Source: Tubiluchus corallicola
Taxonomy: Eukaryota > Priapulida > Priapulimorpha > Priapulimorphida > Tubiluchidae
DNA length: 64,000 bases
Direction of reading: 5' to 3'
NCBI GenBank assembly: GCA_030141605.1
Contig: JAQGDQ010000530.1
Span: forward strand, 1-64,000
The number at the start of each line of letters is the position of its first letter. Within the stretch, counting starts at the first letter, position 1. The position numbers were made by a program, and so were the translations under genes. Under the pieces are notes generated by a model. The model saw nothing but the letters and a program-made list of their open reading frames with translations, was not told the DNA's origin and did no database searches. This document shows, piece by piece, positions 39,101 to 52,000 of this stretch.

Positions 39101-40052
39101 TGGCAGTATTTAGTAAATATTCCAAAAAACAATGTTTCAGGCACTGCCCTGGATACTAACTTTATTGGATTACTCACTTGAGATGTAACAGGTATAAACA
39201 GATCTGCTTTGCCGTGAAGCCGGTCTCATTCTTGTACTAGTTGTTCATATGATAAGTTGTTAGTCAATTTTTATATTGTGACATCACAACGAAGTAATTT
39301 CCTATGCTAAATTTTTAAGATAAAATGGATTCTGTGACAATGCTAAATGGTGTTCCAAATATTGACACACTTGGGCAGAAAAAATTCAGTATACGAGCAA
39401 CCGATGCTTCACATTCTAGACTAGTTTTTAGCATGATTTGCCATACAAGTTGACATATTACCGGGTGTCTGAGCTGCAGCTTTCTATAATAATACCTGTT
39501 GCTTTTCCAGCAAGTCGACATGGCTAATGAGTTGCTGGTTCTGCTGCTCAACTGCTAGTTTTTGCGTTGTTTCGTTTTGAATCTGAGAAGAGAGAGTTTC
39601 GACTTCCTTCTCCAGATGATGTTCATTTGCAAGATGATGATTGCGAGATTCAGACGCCGATGCCACTTTAGAATCCAAATTACTGCACTGAGCAAGAGCC
39701 TGTCAAAATCAAACTAAAACTTATCAAGAAACTCTGATGATATCATAGCATCTGAAGCAGATTCTTAACAGCAAGCCCGACGAGAGAGGGGGCAGGGGGT
39801 AGTGCCCAGGAGCCTGTGTGTCTAGGGCTGCTAAAGTTTTTTTTCATAAAGTTGTTAACATGGATCAGCCATTTTTCCTTGTCGTTTCTCTAGCTTTCCC
39901 TCATCAGTAGAGCCTTTTAGATTGATGGAGACATTGGAAATAATATGGAGTAGCACACAAATTGATGAAATTAAAAGCAACAGTCATCCCCTTCTATGCC
40001 CAGTGGTAACAGAGGGTGGATGGTCAAACACTCACACCCATGCACGCACGCA

Positions 40053-40099
<47 letters not shown>

Positions 40100-43000
40100 C
40101 CCTCTGGTTACTGTGATAGAATTGTCAGGTATAGACGAATAATACAATTTCAGTACAATGGCCCTTAATGCTTGCTGCTCCGGGGTCTACAATGGCCTGC
40201 TTAATAGCATAATTAATGTGAGATATTGTCCCATTATGCTTATAAACTGTCAATTTACAGTACATTCTTGGAACATGGGAAGAGGTATGCATAAGAATAC
40301 ACTGGAATCAAAGTGATTTAAAATTTCAAGCAAATAACCTATCAATCGCATTTTTTTCTAATTAAACTACAACACCTACATTACAAGAAATAACAGATAA
40401 CAAACAGGGTTAACAAACTTGACACGAGCTTTTACATTTGGCATTAAATAAGCATCTAAAAGCATACACCATTGAGCCTTTGAGTTAGTTCCAATTTTTC
40501 TTGTTTTAGTTCGGCAACACATGACTCGTATTTCGCTTCGATGTGTTTTATCTGAGCATCGGCAGCAACATTTGCTTGTTCCACCTGTCTCTCACAAGCT
40601 TTCCTAGCTGCATCGGCTTGTGACAACTTCTCCTATAAGCAAGTAAATACTTCACATCATTCAGCATTGTAAAAAATTCAATTTTGCATTAAAAAATACA
40701 AACCCAAATTAACTTGAAAAAACAAAAACAAAGGTAAGATACACTTAAATGTTTTAAAAATATTTTAAAACGCGTTCAATATTTACAATCAGTGGCAGCT
40801 CGTGTAAAGGTACTGTGGAACTGCAGCACCCCTTATTTTCATTCAATATTATCGATAATATTCAATATAATGAGTCTCTTTTCTTTAGTTCTTTCTTTAT
40901 GCTTGTACGTAACCAGAGCACGTGAGGGTAGTAGTGTAAGCTTCACAGCCCTGCACAGTGGTGCGTTTGGCTGTTGTGCGCATGCGGCCATGCGCAAATG
41001 TCTGAGAGAACATGCTGTATGCTGCACTGCTATCGTCTGTTCCTAGCTAGAGAAAGTACTGTCATTCACACAGTTTGTTGTCAGTTGCTTAAAAACCGTG
41101 TACCGGCATATTATTGAACATATTATTTTCAATTTAGGATTTTACAAAGTTTAAACATTTTCGTATGTTTGTTTGTTTAAAATTATAAATTACTACATTA
41201 AAATTACATGTTTGTTCGTTGTGCACATTATTAAGACAATGGATCATGACGTACAACCCAGTAATTTTTTGGAGTACAACAAAGTAATTTTAGTTAAGAG
41301 CAGCCACTGTTAACAGCTGAAACAGCATTGTGCCTAGACACAAGTTTACACTGGAACTAACAAGAGCTGTAACTAAATCTGTATTCTGTACCTATTATAA
41401 TTACCCTTTACTATACAGGTAATCGTCAACATGCTACCGCAATCGGTTCCGACAAACTGATCGTGAAACGACTTGAACGCAAGTCGGACCCACATATTTA
41501 AGTGGTGCCCTCTACATGTAAAATGTTGTGTACAGGATAATCATTTTTTATTTATCTTGCAATACACACACAATTATAATGCAAATAATAATTTGAAAAA
41601 ATACTTTGAGAAGAAAAGGCAGCGAAAGACCAATTGGTCATCTAGCCAGCTGCCCCTTGGTTAGTGATGATCAATTTAAAGGCATTGTGCTACAATGTAT
41701 TAGTGTTAGTACTGCTTGTGGTTAGAATTTAATTCTTACAAAATTACATTAAATTGATGTACGCACACTAAGTATGGCAGCATCTACAGATGAACTTGTC
41801 GCAGATAGAGATTCAAAATTAATTAGCTCAAATAGAAGAAGGAATAAGAGTTATTACTAGTTTTGTATAATTAAGTGGTTCTAGAGACGTAAAATTGAAC
41901 AGTCGTAAGTTGCATGGATCGTGAATTGACAACTACATGTACTGCAGATTGTCTCAGGGAAACATAGAAAGTGATAAGAAAGACAGAACCTACGATGAAG
42001 GACTTTTTGTAAAGTAAAGCTACATGTCTTTAGATCTTCATTTTAAAATCAGAATACAGTCAACCCTCGTTAAACCGGACTAATTGGGGGGGGGGGGGGG
42101 TCCGGTTTAGCCGACTGTCTGATTTATCCGATATGCCTATATATGGTGTATATTATACAGGAATAATCACCTTAATAAGGCCTATATACATTGCACTATA
42201 TACTGTGCACTATATACTATACTGTATATTACTTTAAAATAGTTAACCTGTGAGGATAAAGAAATTATTGTACAGTTGGTAGTCCGTATTGTGTTTAGCG
42301 CTTGGGCTCAGATGGAAATCGTTCAGTTTCTTTTACCACGGATGACGTCCGTCTTATCTGATATCCGGGCTAACGGGGTCCGGTTTAACGAGGGTCGACT
42401 GTACTTATCTGCTACCAAAAAATCACAGATTACCTCTAGCTGAGCTTTAGCAATAGCAGAAGTGCAAAGATCAGATTTCAGGTTGTCAATAAGCGAAGCC
42501 TGATCTTTTTTCTCCGCTTCAACAGCAGCAAGTTGTGACTGCAGTTTGACATGTGCTTCCCTCTGTTGTTGATAGTTCTGACATGTTTTCTCATGAACTA
42601 CTGCATCAGCTGCTTTTTGATGAAGCTGTTTTGTTGTATCACTCAGCTGCTTCCTAGAACAAACAACAATTTCCACAAATCAAAATTTCTCAAACTTATG
42701 TTGTCTGTACAAAAACAGATGAAAGGAGTGAAAGTGTACATCAGTTTTCTTGTGAAAAGCAACAAACCTACTTACTGACCAACTAACTGGCTAACTAACA
42801 AACTGATAAATTACTGATCTTTACATAAATGGTGTAGTAAACATGACTAGCTTAGTTGCTGATTTTGTTTTTACTTATTTATTTATTGTGTATTTACTAA
42901 AATACCTTTTGTAATTTTTACTAGTTAAATCAATTTGTCACTAAAATAAGATATACATACATACGTACATACAGAAATGACAATATTATGCACTGCAATA

Positions 43001-46000
43001 TTTATGTACACAAAAATTATACTTCATCCTAAATAATAATCAAAACAAAAAAAACCTGGGGCAAAAAATTCATTAAATTAAAATGGCAAACATTTTAATG
43101 GTAAGGATTTATTTAAAATTATTTTACACCTTCTAGATGCACTCCTCAAAGCAAGACAAAAAGTATAAAAACACAAAGTTTTTCTAAATTATGCAGGACG
43201 TGTCAGTGATGTCATAGTTAAAATGCTTAATCATTAAGTTATTCATTGAAACAACAAGTTATTAGTGCCTAGGAAGAAACCTTTTTATGAAATATTGCAT
43301 ATGTTTTGGAATGGCTAGATTCTGTCACCAGTGACAGCCTATAGTTATAGAACAAAACGTAAAAACAACATTTAATAGTGGAATCATGGTAGAATGAAAA
43401 ATAGCTGAAAAGTATCTAAAATATCTAGGTATTTTATAGATCTATTGCCACTCCAAAACATACGAAGCATCTTACTGAAAAGTTTAATCTATACAAAATG
43501 TCAGCACTTATTCACGGCTAGTTAGAAACATTAGACAAAGAAAAGAATAAATGTCAAAGCAATATTAGGAGGCGTAAGATGCGTAAATCTTGTAGGTGTA
43601 GTCGTAGGTGCAAGCACATGTTTATTATGCACTGACCTTGTTCTAAGCAATTTGTATAAAAAATAAATAATGACCATTCATTCTTCTCTGCTGAGACAAA
43701 ACATCACAGAGTTAAAGCTTGATTTGTTAATTCAAAACTACGGTTTTTTAGTCAACGATCCAAACAGACGTATTAATTACTTTCACACAACCACCTTTTG
43801 TCTATCAGTAAAGTTAGTTAGTCATTTCAGAATTAGTTGATTCATGTGAGCCATGCATTATTAGCAATTATTAAAAGTGTGTGCAAATGACGTATTTAAA
43901 ATATGCTTAGGTTTCTGTGATTCGGCAGCTTAGACACAAACTGCTGAAAGCAAGACGCAAAGCTATTGGACATGCTTTAAACTTGAGACTTGAAGGAATG
44001 GTACGTGTTCTAGTAAACTGATTACCAAATCCTTCAGTATAACTTGCAGATTAATACAAAATCTATACAAAGAGTGCAAGTTCTGTGGTGACATTAGTAT
44101 AACTAAAATAACTTTATTCATACACATAATCCATTTCAGCATTATCCACCGTCCTGCAAATCAAAGATAAAAATTTCTCACCAATTAGACAGACAAACGT
44201 AATAACGAACTCTCATTAAATAATCAGTGCATTGTGAACAGGAATACGTTACAAGATAACTTTTGAAAAATTATAAACCACGTTACCATAAACTATGCTT
44301 TTCCTGTAAAACATTATAAAACCATTAAACAAATCCTGTAAAACAATTATATCGATGGTCGAGAAAGTTTGGATGTCAAACTGGCAAAAGTCTTTGCTTT
44401 GTTGGAAAATCTACAGAGCTTTTGTCTTTGGCATTCACATATTTAATGCATTTGACATTTACAACAGATGCGAAAACTTTATTGAATAAATCCATGAAGG
44501 ATGTACCTAAAGGCAAAAACACCAGCTAAATGCAGAAAATTACAGAAATGGGTTCCATGGGTCCAACTGTCCTGGAACACGCCATAATGGCTTTTTGCTA
44601 GTTTTCTGGAAATTTCTTTTAATTTATGTTAGATGTGCAAAAACTTGGCGGCCATTTTGTTTTTGCATTTTTCACACCTTTCTGCAAATTCTTCGAGCTG
44701 GCAAGAGCTTTTTTCGGATACAGCACAGTCAAATTAACAAGACTGGCTATATTGCCCTCTTTTAGAAGAAGAAGAACAATAGAACTTTATAGAAGCAACT
44801 TTTTTGGCATTTGGGCCTAGACTATATTCCAAGCTGTATTTAACCAATCTAGACTCCTTGTATCTAATTGTCAAGACTGGCAGCCATAATAAGCAGAACA
44901 ATCAGTTTCTAGTATTTTACATTAAACAGTACATTTATGGATTTGAAACTCATAATAATTCCGTTAAACTGACTCATTAGTTCACCTAATTTTTAAGACA
45001 TGTTTGTCACCTGTTAAGTCATATGTAATAATATTACCTAAGTGTATGACCTGGTCCACTCAAGATAAAGGAACATTCTGCAGATAAGTGTGTGCTTGCA
45101 AACCAAAACCGTCGATAAGTCCGCATAGTCAAAACTACATTATTATGCTTTAAAGTAGAATACACCAAAAATTTGGTCAAATGTCAATTTCATGTTTTTC
45201 ATAAGAACAAATGCTAAATATATTGGACTTTTATATTCTAGCATCAAACTATAAAGAAAATGTTCAAAAAATAATAAAAATCTAATTTTTTAACCCCGTA
45301 CCAAGGACTACTATACAACAGGACGTGCACGGTCAGATCTCTGATTCGGCTAGCGGAGGCGATCAATTTTTAACATTTAGTGCTAATAATTTGGACGTAT
45401 TTACCCCCCATGGTGACCTATAGCATGCCACAATACACATAGAACATATTTCTCATTCATCTAGTAATTTAAAACAGTGGTACCTATGATATCCCCCCCC
45501 CCAAAAAAAAACACACCATATCTGCAACTCATTGTGTCCCGAAGATTACCTGTCACTTTCTATAGAGAATAAACAAACTGCACCATTTTGTCAGGACTAT
45601 ATAAACTCATTCATAGGTTCCTCTGTGTAAATTAGAATACATGAAATTATTGCACTCACCATTTTGCAGAGATGTTTGTGACAATTAGTCGGCTAGTCGC
45701 GCCTTCTTAATGGAGGTCTGGTAAAGGGCTGAGTTCTGCTGGTGATCCTTCTCCAAATTGTGTAGTCCATGCAGCAGTACATTCGCCAGGCGTCTCAGAG
45801 CATTTCTTGAAAATTCTCCAAAATCAAAGTAGGCATTGATTATGGAGAGGATGTTCATCAGCTTGTTGCGGCAGCAGACTGTGTGAGTTGACTTCTTCAC
45901 AAAACACAAGCCAGTTGTTACGAATTCAAACGTGAATGTGTGGGGCACTGTAAGACCTCCCCTAGACACTTCTTCAATGAACATTTTCATTTCCTCAGAA

Positions 46001-49000
46001 AGGAGAGGCTCATCCTCGGGAAAAGAAATGTCATTTTGGCACTTACTCTCCAACCAACCTGCGACATATGCACACGCGTTCAGTTCAGTTTTGGAAAGAG
46101 TATCGTCAACACAAATCTCCATAATTTTGGCATCTTCGAAATCAATCCCATTGCATGTGTGCAACTGGATTTCGGATGATGTGTCTGTGTCCACAAACTC
46201 CAGGAATGATGCAGAAAAACGCGCCAGTCTCCGCTTGAATGCTGAACAGACATCTCCAGCTTGCATGAATGCATTGGCCCCCCTTGACTGCCTGTAAACT
46301 GAGAACTCACCCTCTATTCTGTCACTCTGAAGTTCACGCAATAATACGTAGTGATATCCAACAGAAAATAAGTGCCTACAGATAGCCCTGTAGACCTACG
46401 AGAGTCCCTCCGTGGTCTGAATCAAAGCTTTTCGCGTATCATGTGTCAGGCATTCAATTCTATTTGGTCCGTATCCTGATTCGGTTTGCTTAAACATAGT
46501 CAACAACGACTGAAGAGTATCAGATGTATCTTGTTGAACAGATCGATCAGGGTCTCTCATCCTCGTGTCTTGAGCTCTGGCAGAAACATTTACCACATTC
46601 CACCAGCGTAGCACTTGCTGAATGAATTCTGCAGTGTCCTGGGCTCCTCGAAGTCTCAGCGATGCAACGACACGATCGTTGAACACCCTCAGGACATGTT
46701 CCACATTCTGGAGCTGAAGTTTCGATGGGAAGACTGCAGAATATGTCAAAGGTGTTGACTTCAGCACATTGTCTTTCTCAGCTTTGTAAAGACTTTTTAC
46801 TTCAGCAAATGAGCCAACAGTTTTCTTGTCAAACGATAATCTCTGACATTTCTCCGTGATCCAGTTGTTCCTGATACATTTCAGAATGTGGACGGTATCA
46901 TACAACAGGAACCACACTAGTGTATTTTCCAGGGGATGTTCAGCCGCCCAGTCTGTTCGTCTGGTAAACAATTTGCAGTATTGTTGGTTGATCTTGTGGT
47001 TGTCCGTCATGGATCCTAAAACAGTTCCTCCCGAATTCTCAACCATTGTAGCAGCCTCCTTCACGACAGAAAATTGATATGCAGCAGTCAGCTTGTGAAT
47101 GGGGGTCACTGATATCATCACGCTGGGGCCACCATGTAGACATTTAGCCATCACACAGAGCATTGATGTAGCTTTACTGTCTGGCTCATTTTTTGCCATG
47201 CCATTTAGCAAACCCCCTGAAAAAGCCACTGTTGGGCGTATTTTCACTTCATCCACCAATAGCATACAGTGTTTCTGCTCAGAGCTTTTCACTTTCTGAA
47301 ATGTTTTACCTAGCACCTTGTCAATATCTGTCGATGAAATAACTGACTGCAGCTTTCTTTGGCTGGGTAACACTAAAAAGTCACGCAGTTGTTCGTAATT
47401 GCAATGGGGAAATGACTCTATTGCAAAGCAATAATCAGACACTGTGAAAGTCTTATCACATAATAGTCGAAGCTGTCGTGTTAGAAATTTGAGCTTCTTG
47501 GCTTTAGCATTAACACTAGGAGATTGTTCTCGATTTTGAGCTAGTTCAAGTTCAAGAGACTGTGTCACTTTGTTGACAATATCATCAACATGATGAATGT
47601 GGTTGACAACAGAATTCACAACCGCGAAAAATTGTGAGTAAGAGGACAGCCCATTGTTCGGACTGAGGATTTTACTTAATGGCACACTGATCCCATTTTT
47701 GAAAGCATACAGAGTAAGAGGGGAACACAAGGTAGGCTTATTGTGAACAATAATTGACATATAACATTGACTGTGGTCCTCTTCCATGAACATGCACACA
47801 AATTTGTCTTGTGTGCGAGATATAATGAGGTTCTGATACATCTTATGCAGGTCTTTCTCAGGAGTGAATTCATTGAGAGAAGTTATTTTATCCTTTTTAA
47901 AGAAATAATTCAACTGCTGGTCCTCAGTTTTTGGAGGGCGAGGTGGTGGCTTTGGAGTGGGCAAACATGATGTTGGAACGTTGAAAATACTGGGTGGATC
48001 CACTGGCCTGGTGTGACCACCTGGAATTTTGACCATTTGAGTATCCGATGGCCAATGCTTTTCGCAAATGAAAAATTTCGTTGGATCAACAACAAAGCCT
48101 TCGCATGGGGGAAGAACACTTAGCCATTTCTGTTTTTCTACATGATCTCTTGGCAGTCTGAACACACGACACTTGTTCTCCGTGTCATAGTTACCTTTGC
48201 ATTTAACAACACCACACTTGTTAGGCATGCTGCTGAGCACAGATGTATAAAATCCACCAGAAATTTTGAAAATAATCCACAAAGAAAGAAAACACAAGCA
48301 CGAAAACAACGCTTCACTTGACTTTGAACAATGACACATTAACAATGACACATTAACAATGACAAAGCACTACTTCCGGTAAAACACACTTACGCCTAAA
48401 GTAGTGCGCTATTTAAGAAGTAAAAATGAACACTAATTTCCTTTGATACATAAAATAAACAATTGGTACTTTTCTCCCGTAATGTAAAGAACCAATTAAA
48501 GGAAAAATAATACTCGCTATCTACCGATCCGCCCATTCTTTAATTTCCAAGATCACTACTCTCTAAAGCGCACTATTTATAGATTACGTTCATACAAGTA
48601 TGGATCGCCTCCGCTAGCCGAATCAGAGATCTAAGCGTGCACGTCCTGTTGTATAGTAGTCCTTGCCCCGTACCCACTTCTCTCGCTAAAAACTAGTCTT
48701 GCAATTGTGAAAACTCTTATTTTCAAACTCAGATAGTAGCTCGTGGAAGCAGTCATTTTGCTTCAGGTTTTTTTCTGTTGTCAAGAACAGATCTTCATCA
48801 GTAAGAGCCGTCTACATAACATAACATGGATTTAAACATAACTTCAATAGTTGTTCTTGCAAAGTCCAAAGCAACCAAGATTCGTAAGGTTGCTAAGTGT
48901 TTTGTAGAAACAAGACAAAAAACAATGGCTAATTTTAACAGCGATTTCCTGAAGGTTATGTTTTTCAGTGCACCACAACTTCAACATGGATGATCCCAGC

Positions 49001-52000
49001 TTAGAAATAACATATAGAGATGAGCTTAGTATTATAATTATTTACATAAAATGGAGTTTTAGGATATGCGAATAAGTAAAAATACGTAATGGCTGACTTA
49101 TGGACGATTTTGATATGCAAGCACAAATATATTATGCACCAACAAGACTGATTTATGATGGCTAGCAAAAGCTGCAGAAAAAATACTTTTAAATAAGTGA
49201 AGAACAACTCACTTAATGAGTTTAAGTTCAGCAACAGCATCATCCCTCTCCTTTGCTATCCTGTGTTTTTCAAACTCACACTGTGTGCTCACGGTGTTGA
49301 TGGCGTTGTCACACTGCTTGCTGACTTCATGAACTCTTGTCTCTTGAATATGAACATCTTGTTTCAATTTGTGAACTTCTGCAAAAAAGAGATGAAATGA
49401 TGCCTCTTAATTTCCTCCACACAGCTGTACAAGATCTTTGAGGAATGAATCACGCAACTGTCACAGAAGTAATAGTTACCACGGCAAAAATAAATATTGA
49501 ATTATGTTAGCAATCTTTGGAAACCTAGTAAAACACAAAAGGTAGGTTCAGAGGCCAAAATTACACAGATTAAAAAATTATAGGAGTGGAACTTCATGCG
49601 AAAAACTATTTCACAAGAATTTTATGATTTTGGGACTTAATTGGGTCCTCCGCATGTCGTCCCAATGACCAACATATTAACTGGCTATTCTGCTATTTTG
49701 CAACAACCCAACAGCAGCAGCATGATCCTCCTAGTTGACTAGAATACACTTACAAGAAATGAACACCTCAAGTGCCAGTTCCAACCAGCAAATGACCACA
49801 ACACACTTCTATTAAGTGTAATTCTGTAAAAGACATCTGGATAAGGAATCAACATTTTAACAAGATTAACTACTTCCTTGGCACCAATATTTTAACAATG
49901 TTAGCTGCTTTCTTGGCACCAATATTTTAACAAGATTAACTGCTTCCTTGGTCCCAATATTTAAACTACATTAGCTGCTTCCTTGGCACCAATATTTAAA
50001 CAACATTAGCTGCTTCCTTGGCACCAATATTTTAACAAGATTAATTGTTTCCTTGGCACCAATATTTTAACAAGGTTAACTGCTTCCTTGGCACCAATAT
50101 TTTAACAATGTTAGCTGCTTTCTTGGCACCAACATTTTAACAAGATTAACTGCTTCTTTGGCACCAATATTTAAACAACATTAGCTGCTTCCTTGGCACC
50201 AATATTTTAACAAGATTAATTGCTTCCTTGGCACCAATATTTTAACAAGATTAATTACTTCCTTGGCACTAACATTATAACAAGATTAATTGCTTCCTTG
50301 GCACCAATATCTTAACAAGATTAATTGCTTCCTTGGCACTAACATTATAACAAGATTAATTGCTTCCTTGGCACCAATATCTTAACAAGATTAATTGCTT
50401 TCTTAGTACCAATATTTAAACAAAATTAATTGCTTCCTTGGCACCAATATCTTAACAAGATTAATTGCTTCCTTGGCACCAATATCTTAACAAGATTAAT
50501 TGTTTCCTTGGCACCAATATTTAAACAACGTTAGCTGCTTTCTTAGCACCAATATTTTAACAAGGTTAAATGCTTCTTTGGCACCAATCTTTAAACAACA
50601 TTAGCCGTTTTCTTGGCACCAATATTTTAACAAGATTAATTGCTTTTTGGCACCAATATTTTATAAAGACTGCAATACTTCAGTTCATGCAAACGTACAA
50701 TGAAATCAGCATTAACATCACAATACTGAATGATAATATAAAAACCTGCAGCTAGATTATTTCTCTCAGCTCTCATAACACCACACATTTCTTCACTAAC
50801 TTCTAGTCGTCGAAGCAACGCTGTCATTTCTGTGTTGACCTTGCTCAATTCTGACTCTGCATGGTGTCGAGCCGACTCTTCCATCGTACGTCTTTCCTGC
50901 AAAATGAAGCAAGGGTAAAAATTGAGTTTAAGAATGTAAACACAGTATTATAAAAAATGTGTTTAATACCATACCCTTGGATTATACATTACTTAACTTG
51001 TAGATGGTTGACAATGTATGCCTAAGATGCTACAACACATTTAGCATTTTTATCACATAAACATTGACAAATTGCGGTTTTCGACATATTAATAAAGAAA
51101 TAGCAAGCTCATACATGCCCTGTGTTTTGGCTAAATTAAATCACAAACATAGAATTAAATGACAGTGCAGGATGATAAGGCCTGTGTCACACAGAGAAAG
51201 GCATAAGGAGCAAGCCATAATCCATCATCTGTAAGCAACAAGGTGTCTTCAATTTTCCATAAGGCATAGATTATAATCTGCGGTATACTCTCTACTCTGT
51301 GTAAATAGTAAGGTGTTTAGCCATAATCTGTTTAGGCAATATATGTATCTAATTGCAGTTATTAGTGAAATGTCATGCTTATAAAGTACCTTTTGATGTT
51401 TGCGAGACCATTCTATTACGCATTCTTATGATACAAATCAACTGCACACTGCGAAAGAAATTAATGGCCAAATTCGTTTCGCAATAAGGCGATGAACCGC
51501 TGAAAATGGCTTGTGCGGAGCCTCCCACAGATTATGGCTGACAGCTTATTGTAGGATAAACTGCAGTAGGCAGAAGACGACAAATGGATCATCTGTGAGA
51601 CGGCGCCATTGGTTAGCAAACATTCATTTTTCATGAGGAGGCTTTTGTCCTCATAGCTTATTCTTTACGGATCATATCCAGCTCTGCGTGACACAGGCTT
51701 TATATGGCAAATATTTTAACATGTCTGCAACTCACCAACAATGTCGAAGTTTGATTTTTTTCTCTATCCAAAGTGCTAAGCAAACCTTCGTGCCGCTCTT
51801 TTAAGGCAAATAATTCCTGACTAGCATTTGTGTAATCAAGCTTCAGTTTCTCGACCAAGTTTCTCTCGCTTTCCAACTGTTCATTTAAAAACGAAACTTT
51901 CATTTAAAAAAATTTGTGGTCATCAATGTTTTTGACAACACTCAACACAAGAAGGAACTTGTTCTTTTCAAAGTTTATACAAACTCATGCACAAGAAACT

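Noticed and set aside
48229-48351. 41-residue N-terminal extension of the transposase
   Set aside because: THAP proteins start at or just before the zinc finger (MPNKC); the upstream Met lies in probable 5' leader sequence.
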